From assembly GCF_002149015.1 (NCBI RefSeq), contig NZ_NGFO01000003.1, positions 148,779 through 212,778 of the forward strand: DNA of 64,000 nt. The letters are read 5' to 3'. The stretch is from Gordonia lacunae (lineage in GTDB: Bacteria > Actinomycetota > Actinomycetes > Mycobacteriales > Mycobacteriaceae). The position numbers and the translations under genes are program-made. Position 1 is the first letter of the stretch. Every line of letters starts with the position of its first letter. Positions 53,681 to 62,841 of this stretch are shown piece by piece. The notes under the pieces are model-generated. The model worked only from the letters and a program-made list of their open reading frames with translations. It was not told the DNA's origin and made no database searches.

Positions 53681-54685
53681 ATGACGCTCTCCCTCATCCC
53701 CGCTTCCCAGCGGCGCACCCTGGATGAGATCGACGAACGTCTCGACTTCTCGGTCGGCGACCGCACCGCCAAACGCAGCGCCTTCTGGTTGATGCTCACC
53801 TTGTCCGGCATCATCGCGGTGTCGGGTGTCGTCGCCGACAGCACGGCAACGGTCATCGGCGCGATGATCGTCGCGCCGCTGTCGACCCCGATCCTCGGCA
53901 TCGGGCTCGGAATCGTCACCGGCCGTGGACGACTCGTGCTCGCAAGCATCGGCTACGTGCTCGCCGGGGTGGTCCTGGTGACGGCCCTCGGCGTCGTGTT
54001 CGCGCAGTTGCTCCCCAACCCGACCAACGTGCTCGCCAATTCGCAGGTCCTGGGCCGGACATCGCCGACGCTCGTCGACCTCCTGGCCGCGCTGGCCACC
54101 GGTATGGCCGGCGCGGTGGCCATCACACGTCGCGACGTCGGTGACGTGTTGCCCGGCGTGGCCATCGCCATCTCCCTGGTGCCGCCGCTCGGGGTCGTCG
54201 GGGTCTGCCTGGGGTCGGGAGCGCCCTCGCTCGCGCTGGGCGCATTCGTGCTGTTCGCGTCGAACGTGGTCGCGATGATCATCACGAGCCTGGTCGTGCT
54301 GACGATCGCGGGCTACGGTCGCGAAGCCGCTGAGGCCGCCCAGGACGCGGGCGAGCAGCACTCGAGCCGGTCGCGACGACGGGCCTACGCCGTACTCGCC
54401 ATCGCGCTCGTCGTCGTCACGGTTCCGATGGTCGCGAACTCGCTCTCGTCACTGTGGTCCCGGCAGATCGCGACCGCGGCGGAGTCGTGGCTGGGATCCA
54501 CCGGAAGCGTCACGTCCGAGGTCACCGGGGTGTCCTGGACCGGCAGTACGGTGACGGTCAGCGTGCTCGCCCCACCCGATCTGCCGCCGGTCGGCGAGCT
54601 CCAGACGACGGTCGACGAGTTGGTCCCCTGGGACCCCGAGGTCGTCGTCGTCCACACGGTCGGCGAGCGGTCGGGCGCCGGCTGA
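53681..54685 (+). CDS. DUF389 (TIGR00341-type) membrane protein
   Basis: This 334-residue membrane protein has a short cytoplasmic N-terminus and about seven hydrophobic segments. The family signature STATVIGAMIVAPLSTPILGIGLG starts near residue 53, and GVAIAISLVPPLGVVGVCLG follows. A soluble C-terminal domain of about 80 residues follows the last helix. DUF389 proteins have no established transport function. AAGGGGAT precedes the ATG at good distance. It is divergent from the ADP-ribosylglycohydrolase. Confidence 0.85.
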   Translation: MTLSLIPASQRRTLDEIDERLDFSVGDRTAKRSAFWLMLTLSGIIAVSGVVADSTATVIGAMIVAPLSTPILGIGLGIVTGRGRLVLASIGYVLAGVVLVTALGVVFAQLLPNPTNVLANSQVLGRTSPTLVDLLAALATGMAGAVAITRRDVGDVLPGVAIAISLVPPLGVVGVCLGSGAPSLALGAFVLFASNVVAMIITSLVVLTIAGYGREAAEAAQDAGEQHSSRSRRRAYAVLAIALVVVTVPMVANSLSSLWSRQIATAAESWLGSTGSVTSEVTGVSWTGSTVTVSVLAPPDLPPVGELQTTVDELVPWDPEVVVVHTVGERSGAG

Positions 54686-54734
54686 CCGACGGTCGGACCG
54701 CTCGCGCGAGCCCCTGGCGACTCGCCGACCGGAG

Positions 54735-55094
54735 GTGACATCACTCGAACACACGTGCGAAACTGTGCATGTGGGCATGAAGTGGATTGGCGGGGACAAC
54801 GGCCAACCACACCGGCCCGCCTTCGTGCGGGTCGGCCACAAGGCGGTGCTCATCGACCTCGGCGCGCTCTACCCCAACGCACCGCACTTCAGCGGCGAAT
54901 ACCACCCCGACGGGCTGCAGATCCGCTCGGTGCACCTCGGCGTCCTCACCGAGTGGGGACGCGACGAGTGGGGCGCCTGGTACGGCAAGGTCACCTACAC
55001 GATCACGTCCAAGGACCGGCAGGAGAAGGTCACGCACTGGGTGCCGTCGTGGGCATTGCGCCCCGCCGGTGATCCCCCGCCCGGGCGCCGGTGA
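54735..55094 (+). CDS. small conserved-looking protein, function unknown
   Basis: The 119-residue product has no signal or membrane segment. Its core, MKWIGGDNGQPHRPAFVRVG followed by a hydrophobic LIDLGALYPN segment, is rich in aromatic residues and looks like a small beta protein. I do not recognise a family. The start is uncertain: GTG at 54735 is directly preceded by GGAG with almost no spacing, and ATG at 54777 or GTG at 54771 may be the real start. A repeat array follows the stop. Confidence 0.5.
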   Translation: MTSLEHTCETVHVGMKWIGGDNGQPHRPAFVRVGHKAVLIDLGALYPNAPHFSGEYHPDGLQIRSVHLGVLTEWGRDEWGAWYGKVTYTITSKDRQEKVTHWVPSWALRPAGDPPPGRR

Positions 55095-55222
55095 CCCTTC
55101 GAGGCTCGCTTCGCTCGCACCTCAGGGATCGAGGGTGGCGTCGCTCGCACCTCAGGGATCGGGGGTAGCGTCATCAGGGATCGAGGGTGGCGTCGCTCGC
55201 ACCTCAGGGATCGGGGCGACTC
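55095..55222. repeat. REPIN-like repeat array, locus E
   Basis: A GACCCTTCGAGG arm is followed by 30-bp units TCGCTCGCACCTCAGGGATC at 55111, 55141 and 55193, with a truncated 22-bp copy at 55171. The array fills the gap between the small gene and the stop codon of the convergent acyl-CoA dehydrogenase and ends within a few bases of that stop. Confidence 0.85.
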
Positions 55223-55223
55223 C

Positions 55224-57380
55224 TCAGCGGTTGAGCGGGTCGCGCGGCAACCCGAGGATGCGCTCGGCGATCTGGTTGCGGGTGATCTCCGACGTCCCGC
55301 CGGCAATCGACATCCCGCGGGCCCCGAGTATCAGCAGGCCGGCCAGCTTGCCGGGGCCGGCCGAGAACGCGACATCGGGTCCGAGCAGTTCCGCAGCGAG
55401 ATGGGCGCGATCGCTGAGGTGTTCGGCGAGAAGCAGTTTCGTGACATTGCCCTCGGGTCCGGGGCCCGCGCCGACAACCGACCGGGCGGCGCGACGCAGA
55501 TTCAGCAGTCGCAGCGCATCCTCGACGGCGAGGAACTCCCCGACCGTCGTGGCCGCTCCCTCGACCCGGTCGCCGTAGCCCTGGACGAGCGCCACCATCT
55601 GCTGCACCGCACCGTCGCTGCCCGGCGCGCCGCCACCGATGCTGACGCGCTCGTTGCCGAGGGTCGCGCGGGCCACCGCCCAGCCGTCGTTCGGGGTGCC
55701 CACCACGTCGGCGTCGGGGACGAAGACGTCGGTGAAGAACACCTCGTTGAACTCGGAGCCGCCGGTGATCTGACGCAGCGGGCGTACCTCGACACCCGGC
55801 GCCGACATGTCGATCAACACCGCGGTGATGCCCTTGTGTTTGGGGGCATCCGGGTCGGTCCGTACCGTCGCCAGGCCTCGCCGGCACAGGTGGGCGCCGC
55901 TGGTCCAGACCTTCTGGCCGTTGATGCGCCAGCCGCCGTCGACGCGAGTGGCCCTCGTGCTGACCGCCGCCGCGTCCGACCCCGCGCCCGGCTCGGAGAA
56001 CAACTGACACCACACCTCGTCGCCGAGCAGGGCCGGCCGCACGAACCGGTCGATCTGGTCCTGCGTCCCCTGCTGGATGAGGGTGAGGATGACCCATCCG
56101 GTGATGCTGTAGTCGGGGCGCTTCACACCCGCCGCAGCCATTTCTTCCTCGATGACGAGTTGCTCGACGGAGTCCGCGGCACGCCCCCACGGCCTGGTCC
56201 AGTGGGGCATCACGTAACCGGTGTCGATCAGCCTCTCCCGCAGCGCGACCGGGTCGTCGAGACCGGCGAGGTCGGCGATGTCGGCCCGTACCCGGGCCCG
56301 TAATTCCTCCGCTTCGGGCGGCAGGTCGAGACTGTTGGCGCGGGTGATGCCGGCCGCGGAGTACTCGTAGACGTCGCGGGCAGGCCGCTGTCCGCCGAAG
56401 AACGCCTGCAGCACGGCGGCGCGGCGCAGATGCAGGTGCGCGTCGTGCTCCCAGGTGAACCCGATCCCACCGTGCACCTGGATGTTCAGCTCCGCATTTC
56501 GCGTGTACGTGGGCAGCGCCAGCGCCGCGGCCGACGCCGCGACCAGTCCGAGGGCATCGGCCTCCTCGTCGGCCGCCCGTGCGGCGTCCCACACCACCGC
56601 GGTGGCGGCCTCCGCGCCGACGAGCATGTTCGCGCAGTGGTGTTTGACGGCCTGGAACGAGCCGATCGTCCGGCCGAACTGCTCGCGGACCTTCGCATAG
56701 GCCACCGCGGTGTCGAGCGCGTCCCGCGCCCCGCCGACGGCCTCGGCCGCCACCAGTGTGCGAGTGAGCGCCAGCGCGGTGGCCGCGAGTCGGGGCAGAC
56801 GGGTACCGGCGGCATCCGACAACGACACCCTCGCCGACCGCCGGGTCGGGTCGAGATCGGCCTGCGCACCCACCTCGACACCGGGGTCCGACGACTCGAC
56901 CACCCACACGTCGTCGTCGGCGATGAGGACCAGCAGATCCGCGAGCGGTACGCCGAGCACCGCGTCGACGTGACCGGAGACCGTGCCACCGGACTCGGTC
57001 AGTCCCGGCGCGAGCGCGACACCCGCGGTGACCGTCCCGTCGACGAGTGACCTGAGCCAGCGAGCTCGCGCCGCGTCGTCGGCACGAGTCAGGATCGCCG
57101 AGGCGATCACGGTGGGCAGAAAGGGGCCGGGCGCCACGGCGCGCCCGAATTCCTCTGTGACGACGACCAACTCGGCGACGCCGTAACCGGAACCGCCGTA
57201 CTCCTCGGCGACGTGCAGACCCAGCCACCCGAGGTCGGCGACCTCAGGCCAGAAGGTGGGTCGGGCCTCCTCTGCCGCATCCAGACGATCACGCGCCTGC
57301 GCCCGCACCTTGCGGTCGACGGTGAAATCGCGCACCACCGAGGCGAGTTCGACGTGGTCTTCGGTCAGGGCGATGCTCAT
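55224..57380 (-). CDS. fused double acyl-CoA dehydrogenase (FadE-like)
   Basis: The 718-residue protein is two acyl-CoA dehydrogenase units in one chain, as in mycobacterial FadE34-, FadE6- and FadE22-type proteins. The N-terminal half ends with NIQVHGGIGFTWEHDAHLHL, which carries a probable catalytic Glu. The C-terminal half has CQLFSEPGAGSDAAAVSTRA for FAD binding and GMSIAGGTSEITRNQIAERI at its end, with Ala where many family members have the catalytic Glu. So only one half may be catalytic while the other binds FAD. It acts in beta-oxidation of fatty acids or steroid side chains; the substrate is unknown. Confidence 0.9.
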   Translation of the reverse strand: MSIALTEDHVELASVVRDFTVDRKVRAQARDRLDAAEEARPTFWPEVADLGWLGLHVAEEYGGSGYGVAELVVVTEEFGRAVAPGPFLPTVIASAILTRADDAARARWLRSLVDGTVTAGVALAPGLTESGGTVSGHVDAVLGVPLADLLVLIADDDVWVVESSDPGVEVGAQADLDPTRRSARVSLSDAAGTRLPRLAATALALTRTLVAAEAVGGARDALDTAVAYAKVREQFGRTIGSFQAVKHHCANMLVGAEAATAVVWDAARAADEEADALGLVAASAAALALPTYTRNAELNIQVHGGIGFTWEHDAHLHLRRAAVLQAFFGGQRPARDVYEYSAAGITRANSLDLPPEAEELRARVRADIADLAGLDDPVALRERLIDTGYVMPHWTRPWGRAADSVEQLVIEEEMAAAGVKRPDYSITGWVILTLIQQGTQDQIDRFVRPALLGDEVWCQLFSEPGAGSDAAAVSTRATRVDGGWRINGQKVWTSGAHLCRRGLATVRTDPDAPKHKGITAVLIDMSAPGVEVRPLRQITGGSEFNEVFFTDVFVPDADVVGTPNDGWAVARATLGNERVSIGGGAPGSDGAVQQMVALVQGYGDRVEGAATTVGEFLAVEDALRLLNLRRAARSVVGAGPGPEGNVTKLLLAEHLSDRAHLAAELLGPDVAFSAGPGKLAGLLILGARGMSIAGGTSEITRNQIAERILGLPRDPLNR

Positions 57381-57453
57381 GGCGACTCCCGGGATCGTCG
57401 GTCACCCGATCACACCATCTCCGCCCGTTCCGGGGTGGACGCTTGAGACAAAC

Positions 57454-59115
57454 TCATCGAATCCGTTCCCGGCGCGCCCGTTGCACGACCGGGTCCGGGA
57501 ACGGCACGGCATCGACGAGGTCCCTGGTGTATTGGTTCTCGGGCCTGGTGAGCACATCCCGCGCCGGGCCGCTCTCCACGACCCCACCGTTGCGCAGCAC
57601 GACGACGCGATCCGCGACCTGTTCGACGACGGCCAGATCGTGGCTGATGAAGATCGCCGCGAAACCGAACTCGCGCTGGAGATGAAGGAAGAGGTCGAGC
57701 ACCCGCGCCTGGACGGAAACGTCCAGGGCACTCGTCGGCTCGTCGGCGATCAGCAGGTGGGGGTCCGCCGACAGGGCCCGTGCGAGCGCGACCCGTTGCC
57801 GCTGTCCACCGGACAGCTCGTGCGGCAGGCGGTGCGCGAACGACGTGGGCAGCTGGACCGCCGAGAGGAGTTCGGCCACGCGCGCCGCCCGCTCGGCGCG
57901 CGTACCGATGCCCTGGATGTCCAGGGGTTCGCGGATCGATTCGGCGACGCTGAACCGGGGATCCAGCGACGCCGTCGGGTCCTGCGGGACGAAGGCGACC
58001 CGCCGGCGCAGCGCCTGCAGCCGCGCCTTCGAGACCGCGGCGATGTCGTCGCCCTCGACGAGGATGCGGCCGGCCTGCACGGGTACCAGCCCGCCGATGG
58101 CGCGTCCGAGTGTGGTCTTGCCCGAACCGGATTCGCCGACCACGCCGAGGACCTCGCCGCGGCGCACGGTCAGCGACACGTCGGCGAGTGCGGTGTGCGG
58201 ACGGGCGCCGAATCGGCCGGGGTGACGCACGGTGATCCCCTCGACCGCGACGACGGTCTCCGGCACGTCGTCGGTGACGGCCGGGCCGACTGGGACGGCG
58301 ACATCGACATCGCCGTCGGGCAACCGCGGCACGGCGGCCAAGAGCTGCCGGGTGTAGGGCTGCTGCGGTGCCGCGAAGATGTCGTAGACGTCGCCGGTCT
58401 CCACGACCTCGCCGAGTTGGACGACGACGACGCGGTCGGCGATGTCCGCGACGACACCGAGGTTGTGGGTGATCAGCAGGATTCCGGCACCGGTCCGATC
58501 ACGCAGTCGGACCAGGAGGTCGAGGATCTCGCGCTGGACCGACACGTCGAGCGCGGTGGTCGGTTCGTCGGCGAGCAGCAGGACGGGATCGTTCGCGAGC
58601 GCGAGCGCGATCACGACTCGCTGTTTCTGCCCGCCGGACAGCTGGTGTGGGTAGTGGTCGATCCGCGTCTGCGGATCGGGGATGTCGACGAGCGTGAGGA
58701 GTTCGACGGCGCGCGCCCGCGTCCGCTGTCGGGAGACGCGCCCGTGCGCGCGCAGGGCCTGCCGCAGTTGCCATCCGATGGTCTGCGACGGGTTCAGCGC
58801 CGTCTGTGGTTCCTGGAAGACCATCGCCACCCGGTCACCGCGGATGCCGTCGAGCACGCGTTCGGGCCGGTTGAGTATCTCCACGCCGTCGACCCGCACC
58901 GACCCCGTCGCGCGGGCCGTGTCGGGGAGCAGCCCGATGGCGGCGCGCGCGGTGACGCTCTTGCCGGACCCGGACTCCCCGACCAAGGCGACGATCTCAC
59001 CCCGGTCTACCCGGAGGCCGATGCCCGCCACAGCCGGCCGGGGATAGGAGAAGTCGACATGCAGGTCGTCGACGACGAGGGCCGGGGACGTCTCGTTCGA
59101 GCTCTCGACGGTCAT
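57454..59115 (-). CDS. peptide/nickel-type ABC transporter, fused double ATPase
   Basis: This 553-residue protein fuses two ATP-binding domains as in DppD-DppF fusions. Each half has Walker A (GESGSGKSV; GESGSGKTT), a Q-loop (VFQEPQTALNPSQ; VPQDPTASLDPR), an LSGGQ signature (LSGGQKQRV; LSGGQRQRV) and Walker B followed by DEPT. It drives the importer made of the two permeases and the lipoprotein. The gene is last in the leftward operon, and its ATG overlaps the preceding permease stop (ATGA). Confidence 0.95.
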   Translation of the reverse strand: MTVESSNETSPALVVDDLHVDFSYPRPAVAGIGLRVDRGEIVALVGESGSGKSVTARAAIGLLPDTARATGSVRVDGVEILNRPERVLDGIRGDRVAMVFQEPQTALNPSQTIGWQLRQALRAHGRVSRQRTRARAVELLTLVDIPDPQTRIDHYPHQLSGGQKQRVVIALALANDPVLLLADEPTTALDVSVQREILDLLVRLRDRTGAGILLITHNLGVVADIADRVVVVQLGEVVETGDVYDIFAAPQQPYTRQLLAAVPRLPDGDVDVAVPVGPAVTDDVPETVVAVEGITVRHPGRFGARPHTALADVSLTVRRGEVLGVVGESGSGKTTLGRAIGGLVPVQAGRILVEGDDIAAVSKARLQALRRRVAFVPQDPTASLDPRFSVAESIREPLDIQGIGTRAERAARVAELLSAVQLPTSFAHRLPHELSGGQRQRVALARALSADPHLLIADEPTSALDVSVQARVLDLFLHLQREFGFAAIFISHDLAVVEQVADRVVVLRNGGVVESGPARDVLTRPENQYTRDLVDAVPFPDPVVQRARRERIR

Positions 59116-60050
59116 CGTCCGACCCTCCGGTCATGCGAGATGGACTGGGCGATCAGGTAGAACCCCAGGACGAGGACCGACACGATCAGCAGCGGGCCGA
59201 GGGAGAACCACGGGTTGGTCTCCAGATACCCGTTGCCGGTCGCCAGGATCGACCCCAGCGACGGGGTCGGGGCGACCACTCCGACCCCGAGGTAACTCAG
59301 CGCGCCCTCGATGAATACCGCCAGCGACAGCGAGAGCGCGAACTGCACCGCGAGCGACTCGACGGAGTTGGGCAGAACGTGCCGCAGCAGCACCCGAGAG
59401 GTCGACGCGCCGCTGACCCGCGCGGCCTCAACGTAGGGCATCTCCCGGATCCGCAACACCGAGGTGCGGGTGAGCCTGCCGAAGATCGGGATCTCGGCGA
59501 CGGCGATGACGATTCCCACCGTCAGCGCACCGGGACCCAGGATGGCCGTGAGCGTGATGCCCAGGATCAGGGCCGGGAACGCCAGGATCACATCGAACAC
59601 CCGCTGGGCGACCACGTCGCTGACCGGACTCGAGACGGTGACCAGCCCGGCGAGAATGCCGATTGCGGCACCCGCCGGCACCGCGGTGAAGATGATCAGC
59701 AGATCGATCCGGATGCCGTAGAGCACCCGGGTCAGCAGGTCGCGGTTGACCTCATCGGTGCCCAGCCAGTGTTGTGCGTTCGGCGACAACAGGTATGCGC
59801 CGTCGATCTGCTGGTCGGGCCCGAACGCGGTGAGGAAGGGGCCGACGATCGCGAGGAGGACGACGACACCGACGAGCACGCTCCCGACCAGTCCGGGCCC
59901 CCGGAACAGGCTGCGCCACAACGGCGATCGGGACCCGCGGATCTCGCGGTCGTCCGGACCCTCGGGCAGCAACCCGGGCGCGAGGTCGACGTCGAGCGGC
60001 GTGCCGGTCGATGCCGACGCGTTCGGAAACCCGGTGAGGCTGTGGGACAT
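59112..60050 (-). CDS. ABC transporter permease, DppC type
   Basis: This 312-residue membrane subunit has an N-terminal cytoplasmic stretch, about six helices and the coupling loop EAARVSGASTSRVLLRHVLPNSVESL characteristic of DppC/OppC. AQHWLGTDEVNRDLLTRVLYG is the usual periplasmic segment. It starts two bases after the DppB-type gene stop and overlaps the ATPase gene. Confidence 0.94.
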   Translation of the reverse strand: MSHSLTGFPNASASTGTPLDVDLAPGLLPEGPDDREIRGSRSPLWRSLFRGPGLVGSVLVGVVVLLAIVGPFLTAFGPDQQIDGAYLLSPNAQHWLGTDEVNRDLLTRVLYGIRIDLLIIFTAVPAGAAIGILAGLVTVSSPVSDVVAQRVFDVILAFPALILGITLTAILGPGALTVGIVIAVAEIPIFGRLTRTSVLRIREMPYVEAARVSGASTSRVLLRHVLPNSVESLAVQFALSLSLAVFIEGALSYLGVGVVAPTPSLGSILATGNGYLETNPWFSLGPLLIVSVLVLGFYLIAQSISHDRRVGR

Positions 60051-60052
60051 GT

Positions 60053-61009
60053 CTATTCACCTGCCAGACGGATACGGGGGTCGAGCCAGGCATGTGCGAT
60101 GTCGGCCAGCAGCTGGATGATCACGAAGACCGCCACCGACAGCAGGACGAGCACCTGGACGAGCGGATAGTCGCGGGAGAAGATCCCCTCCTCGGTGAGC
60201 AGCCCGAGTCCGGGCCACCCGAAGATCGATTCGACGAGCACGGCTCCGCCGAGCAATGCGCCGACCGTCAGGCCGAGAGCGGTCAGAGTGGGAGGGAGAG
60301 CATTCCGCAGAGCATGTCTCAGGATGATGTCGGAATGCGACACCCCCAGGGCGCGCGCGGTCAGCACGTACGGCTGCCGCAGCTCGGTGCGGATCGACTC
60401 GGTGAGGAAGCGTGCGAGCATCGCACCCGCCGGCAGTCCCAGCGTGAGTGCGGGCAACAGGAGGTACTGCGCGCTGATCTGCAGGCTGTCGGTGAATCCG
60501 TCGGGAGGTGTGCCGCCTGCCGGCAGCCATCGGAGTTTGACCCCGAACACCAGGATGAGCACGGTGCCGACGACGAACGTCGGCAGCGCGATCGCGGCCG
60601 CGTTCACGCTCGTGAGCGCCGCGTTGAGAAATCTGTTGTCCCACAGCGTCGCCGCCAGGCTCAACCCGAACGCCAGGACCAGCGCGACGACGAGCGCGGC
60701 GCCGGTGAGGATCAGCGTGTTCGTCAGGCCGTAGGTGATGAGGTCCCCGATGCTGCCACCGACCTGATAGCTCTGACCGAAGTCGAGGGTGAGCAGACCG
60801 CCGATCCAGGTGACGTACTGCGCGAAGAAGCTGCGGTCCAGACCCAGGTCGTGGCGGATCGCCGCGAGCGCCTCCGGCGAGGCGTCGGGCCCGGCGAGAG
60901 CCGCCTCGGGGCCGCCCGGGATGAGTCGCACGATGGAGAAGATGAGCAGTGACGCGACCGCGAGCACGATGATCGCGGTCGGCAGCCGGCGAGCCAGGTA
61001 TCCGAACAT
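60053..61009 (-). CDS. ABC transporter permease, DppB type
   Basis: This 318-residue permease has the DppB signature at both ends: MFGYLARRLPTAIIVLAVAS at the start and LTARALGVSHSDIILRHALRNALPPTL as the coupling segment, closing with HAWLDPRIRLAGE. ATG at 61009 was chosen because the first membrane helix follows at once. It is two bases downstream of the binding-protein stop, so the genes are translationally coupled. Confidence 0.94.
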   Translation of the reverse strand: MFGYLARRLPTAIIVLAVASLLIFSIVRLIPGGPEAALAGPDASPEALAAIRHDLGLDRSFFAQYVTWIGGLLTLDFGQSYQVGGSIGDLITYGLTNTLILTGAALVVALVLAFGLSLAATLWDNRFLNAALTSVNAAAIALPTFVVGTVLILVFGVKLRWLPAGGTPPDGFTDSLQISAQYLLLPALTLGLPAGAMLARFLTESIRTELRQPYVLTARALGVSHSDIILRHALRNALPPTLTALGLTVGALLGGAVLVESIFGWPGLGLLTEEGIFSRDYPLVQVLVLLSVAVFVIIQLLADIAHAWLDPRIRLAGE

Positions 61010-61011
61010 GT

Positions 61012-62607
61012 CTACTGCTTCCCTGCCGAGGTGAGGTACGTGTGGGCGAGATGGAGTTGGTTGCGCCGGTCCCAGTCGACGTTGCCCACCGACGCGGCGG
61101 TCGCCACCTTGGTGAGGACGACGCCGACCTCCACGAGGAACAGGTCGCCCAGCCAGATGTCGTCGAGTCGGCGATAGGCGGCGAGGGCTTCCGGCGACGA
61201 GCCGTCCGGAACCTTCCACGCCGCCTCGGCCGCGGCCGCGTAGGCCGGGTTCACGTAGTTCGACGAATTCTTGGCCGCGTTGAACGGGTACGCCGACACC
61301 GCGAGTGTCGACGGGGTGAATTGCGCAAACCCGTGCTGCAGCAACCACAATCCGGCGAACTTACCGCCGATGAGCTTGGACGCCTGCTGGGTCTGGTCAT
61401 TGGGCACCAGCTCCACGGTGATCCCGACGTCCTTGAGGTTCGACTGGACGATCTCGGCGATGACCCGGTCGACACCCTGAGTGGAGAAGTCCAGCGCCAG
61501 CGGAGGAATCGGTCCGACCTCGGCGAGAAGGGCTCGTGCGCGGGGTAGATCACGGGCGTAGGTGGTGTTGTCGGCGGGCTGGAACGCGGGAGACCACTCC
61601 GGCCACGGCAGGTTCACGGTGTAACCGCTGCCCCGGTAGACATCGGCGATGATCCGTTCGCGATCGATCGCCAAGGCGATCGCGCGGCGGATCCGCACAT
61701 CGGACAGCACCGGGTTGGCGACGTTGATGCCCACGTACTGCTGGGACTCGGCGCCGGTGAGGGTGATCTCCTTGAAGCCGTATCGCGAGGTGACCAGTTG
61801 CTGGTCGTGGTAGCTGAGCCCGTCTGCGACATCGAGCTGACCGGTGCGCAGCCGGGTCGACAACGACTGATCGTCCTTCACCACGACGAACCGGACGGCG
61901 TCCAGCGGAGGGGCCCCTCCCCAGTACCGGTCGTTGCGCACCAGACGGACCGAGGAATTCGGTTGCCACGACTCGAACCGGAACGGGCCGGTGCCGTTGA
62001 ACCGCCTGCCCGCCTTCAGATCGGCCAGGGTGTTCCCGTCGATGATGGGGGCCGAGTCGAGCAGGTCGAAGATGTTGCTCAGCGGATGGGCGAATCCGAG
62101 AACGATGCGATGCGGGTCCGAGGTGTCGAAGCCGGTGATGGCTGCGGCCGTCCGCTTGAACTGCGGTGTCCACGGCCCACCCACGTACGCCCTGATGGAG
62201 TTCTCCACGTCGGTGGAGACGAACGGCCGGCCGTCGTGGAAGGTGACGTCGCGGCGCAGATCCAGGGTCAGCGACCGTCCGTCCGGGGACAGCTGCCACC
62301 CGGTCGCGAGCGAGGGTTCGACGGTGAGCGAGTTTCGCGCGTAGCGGATCAGCGTGTCATAGGTGTTCGCCACGACATGCCCGTTGAGATTGCCGGTCCC
62401 GATCTGCAGAAAGGTCTTCGGCGACAGGTCGTTGAGCACACCGACCCGCAGCTCGCCGCCGCGCGGTGCGGGCTCGCCGGGCTCCAGCGACCGGACCGCG
62501 GAGTTCTGTTGCCGGGACACGGCGGACTGGCAACCGGTCACCGCGAGCAGTGTCGTGACGGCCACGACCAGCACGCAGCCCACACGGACGCTTCGACGTC
62601 GGAGCAT
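61012..62607 (-). CDS. peptide/nickel-type ABC transporter substrate-binding lipoprotein
   Basis: This 531-residue lipoprotein has signal sequence and lipobox AVTGC with Cys26. The mature protein is of the DppA/OppA family (SBP_bac_5): LSLEPGEPAPRGGELRVGVL-like start, then TYDTLIRYARNSLTVEPSL and RFNGTGPFRFESWQPNSSV. ALAIDRERIIADVYRG and FNAAKNSSNYVNPAYAAA follow. ATG at 62607 puts the signal peptide at the N-terminus. It is first in the four-gene importer operon and divergent from a sulfatase, which may release or process the imported compound. Confidence 0.92.
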   Translation of the reverse strand: MLRRRSVRVGCVLVVAVTTLLAVTGCQSAVSRQQNSAVRSLEPGEPAPRGGELRVGVLNDLSPKTFLQIGTGNLNGHVVANTYDTLIRYARNSLTVEPSLATGWQLSPDGRSLTLDLRRDVTFHDGRPFVSTDVENSIRAYVGGPWTPQFKRTAAAITGFDTSDPHRIVLGFAHPLSNIFDLLDSAPIIDGNTLADLKAGRRFNGTGPFRFESWQPNSSVRLVRNDRYWGGAPPLDAVRFVVVKDDQSLSTRLRTGQLDVADGLSYHDQQLVTSRYGFKEITLTGAESQQYVGINVANPVLSDVRIRRAIALAIDRERIIADVYRGSGYTVNLPWPEWSPAFQPADNTTYARDLPRARALLAEVGPIPPLALDFSTQGVDRVIAEIVQSNLKDVGITVELVPNDQTQQASKLIGGKFAGLWLLQHGFAQFTPSTLAVSAYPFNAAKNSSNYVNPAYAAAAEAAWKVPDGSSPEALAAYRRLDDIWLGDLFLVEVGVVLTKVATAASVGNVDWDRRNQLHLAHTYLTSAGKQ

Positions 62608-62676
62608 ATGGATTCGGCAATTCTGTGATGGCTGCGGACGTGCCGCAGGGCGGACCGGGGTCTCGGGAGGGATCGA

Positions 62677-62689
62677 CACCTCCGAGGTG
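62677..62689. promoter_or_regulatory. palindrome in the importer/sulfatase divergent gap
   Basis: CACCTC-C-GAGGTG is a perfect 13-bp inverted repeat in the 234-bp gap between the binding-protein gene and the sulfatase. A TTGACA hexamer lies near 62759 in the rightward direction. Either may take part in joint control of the two divergent units; no known regulator motif was recognised. Confidence 0.35.
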
Positions 62690-62841
62690 GGGGTTCGACG
62701 CCCATTCTGGACAACCGACCACAAGAGATGCGTCCTTGGATTTCACCGGGATACAACCCTTGACACCCGTGGGGCCGTGCGGCACCGTGCGTCGTGCCCG
62801 GTATCCGACGACCCCGGACGCGACGACAGGAGGATCGGCAC

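Noticed and set aside
57256..59160. 634-codon plus-strand frame opposite the double ATPase and acyl-CoA dehydrogenase
   Set aside because: No known domain; the minus strand carries two Walker A/B sets at this place.
62640..62710. tRNA-like sequence with GGGGGTTCGACGCCC
   Set aside because: The T-arm does not pair properly and no acceptor or anticodon stem could be drawn.
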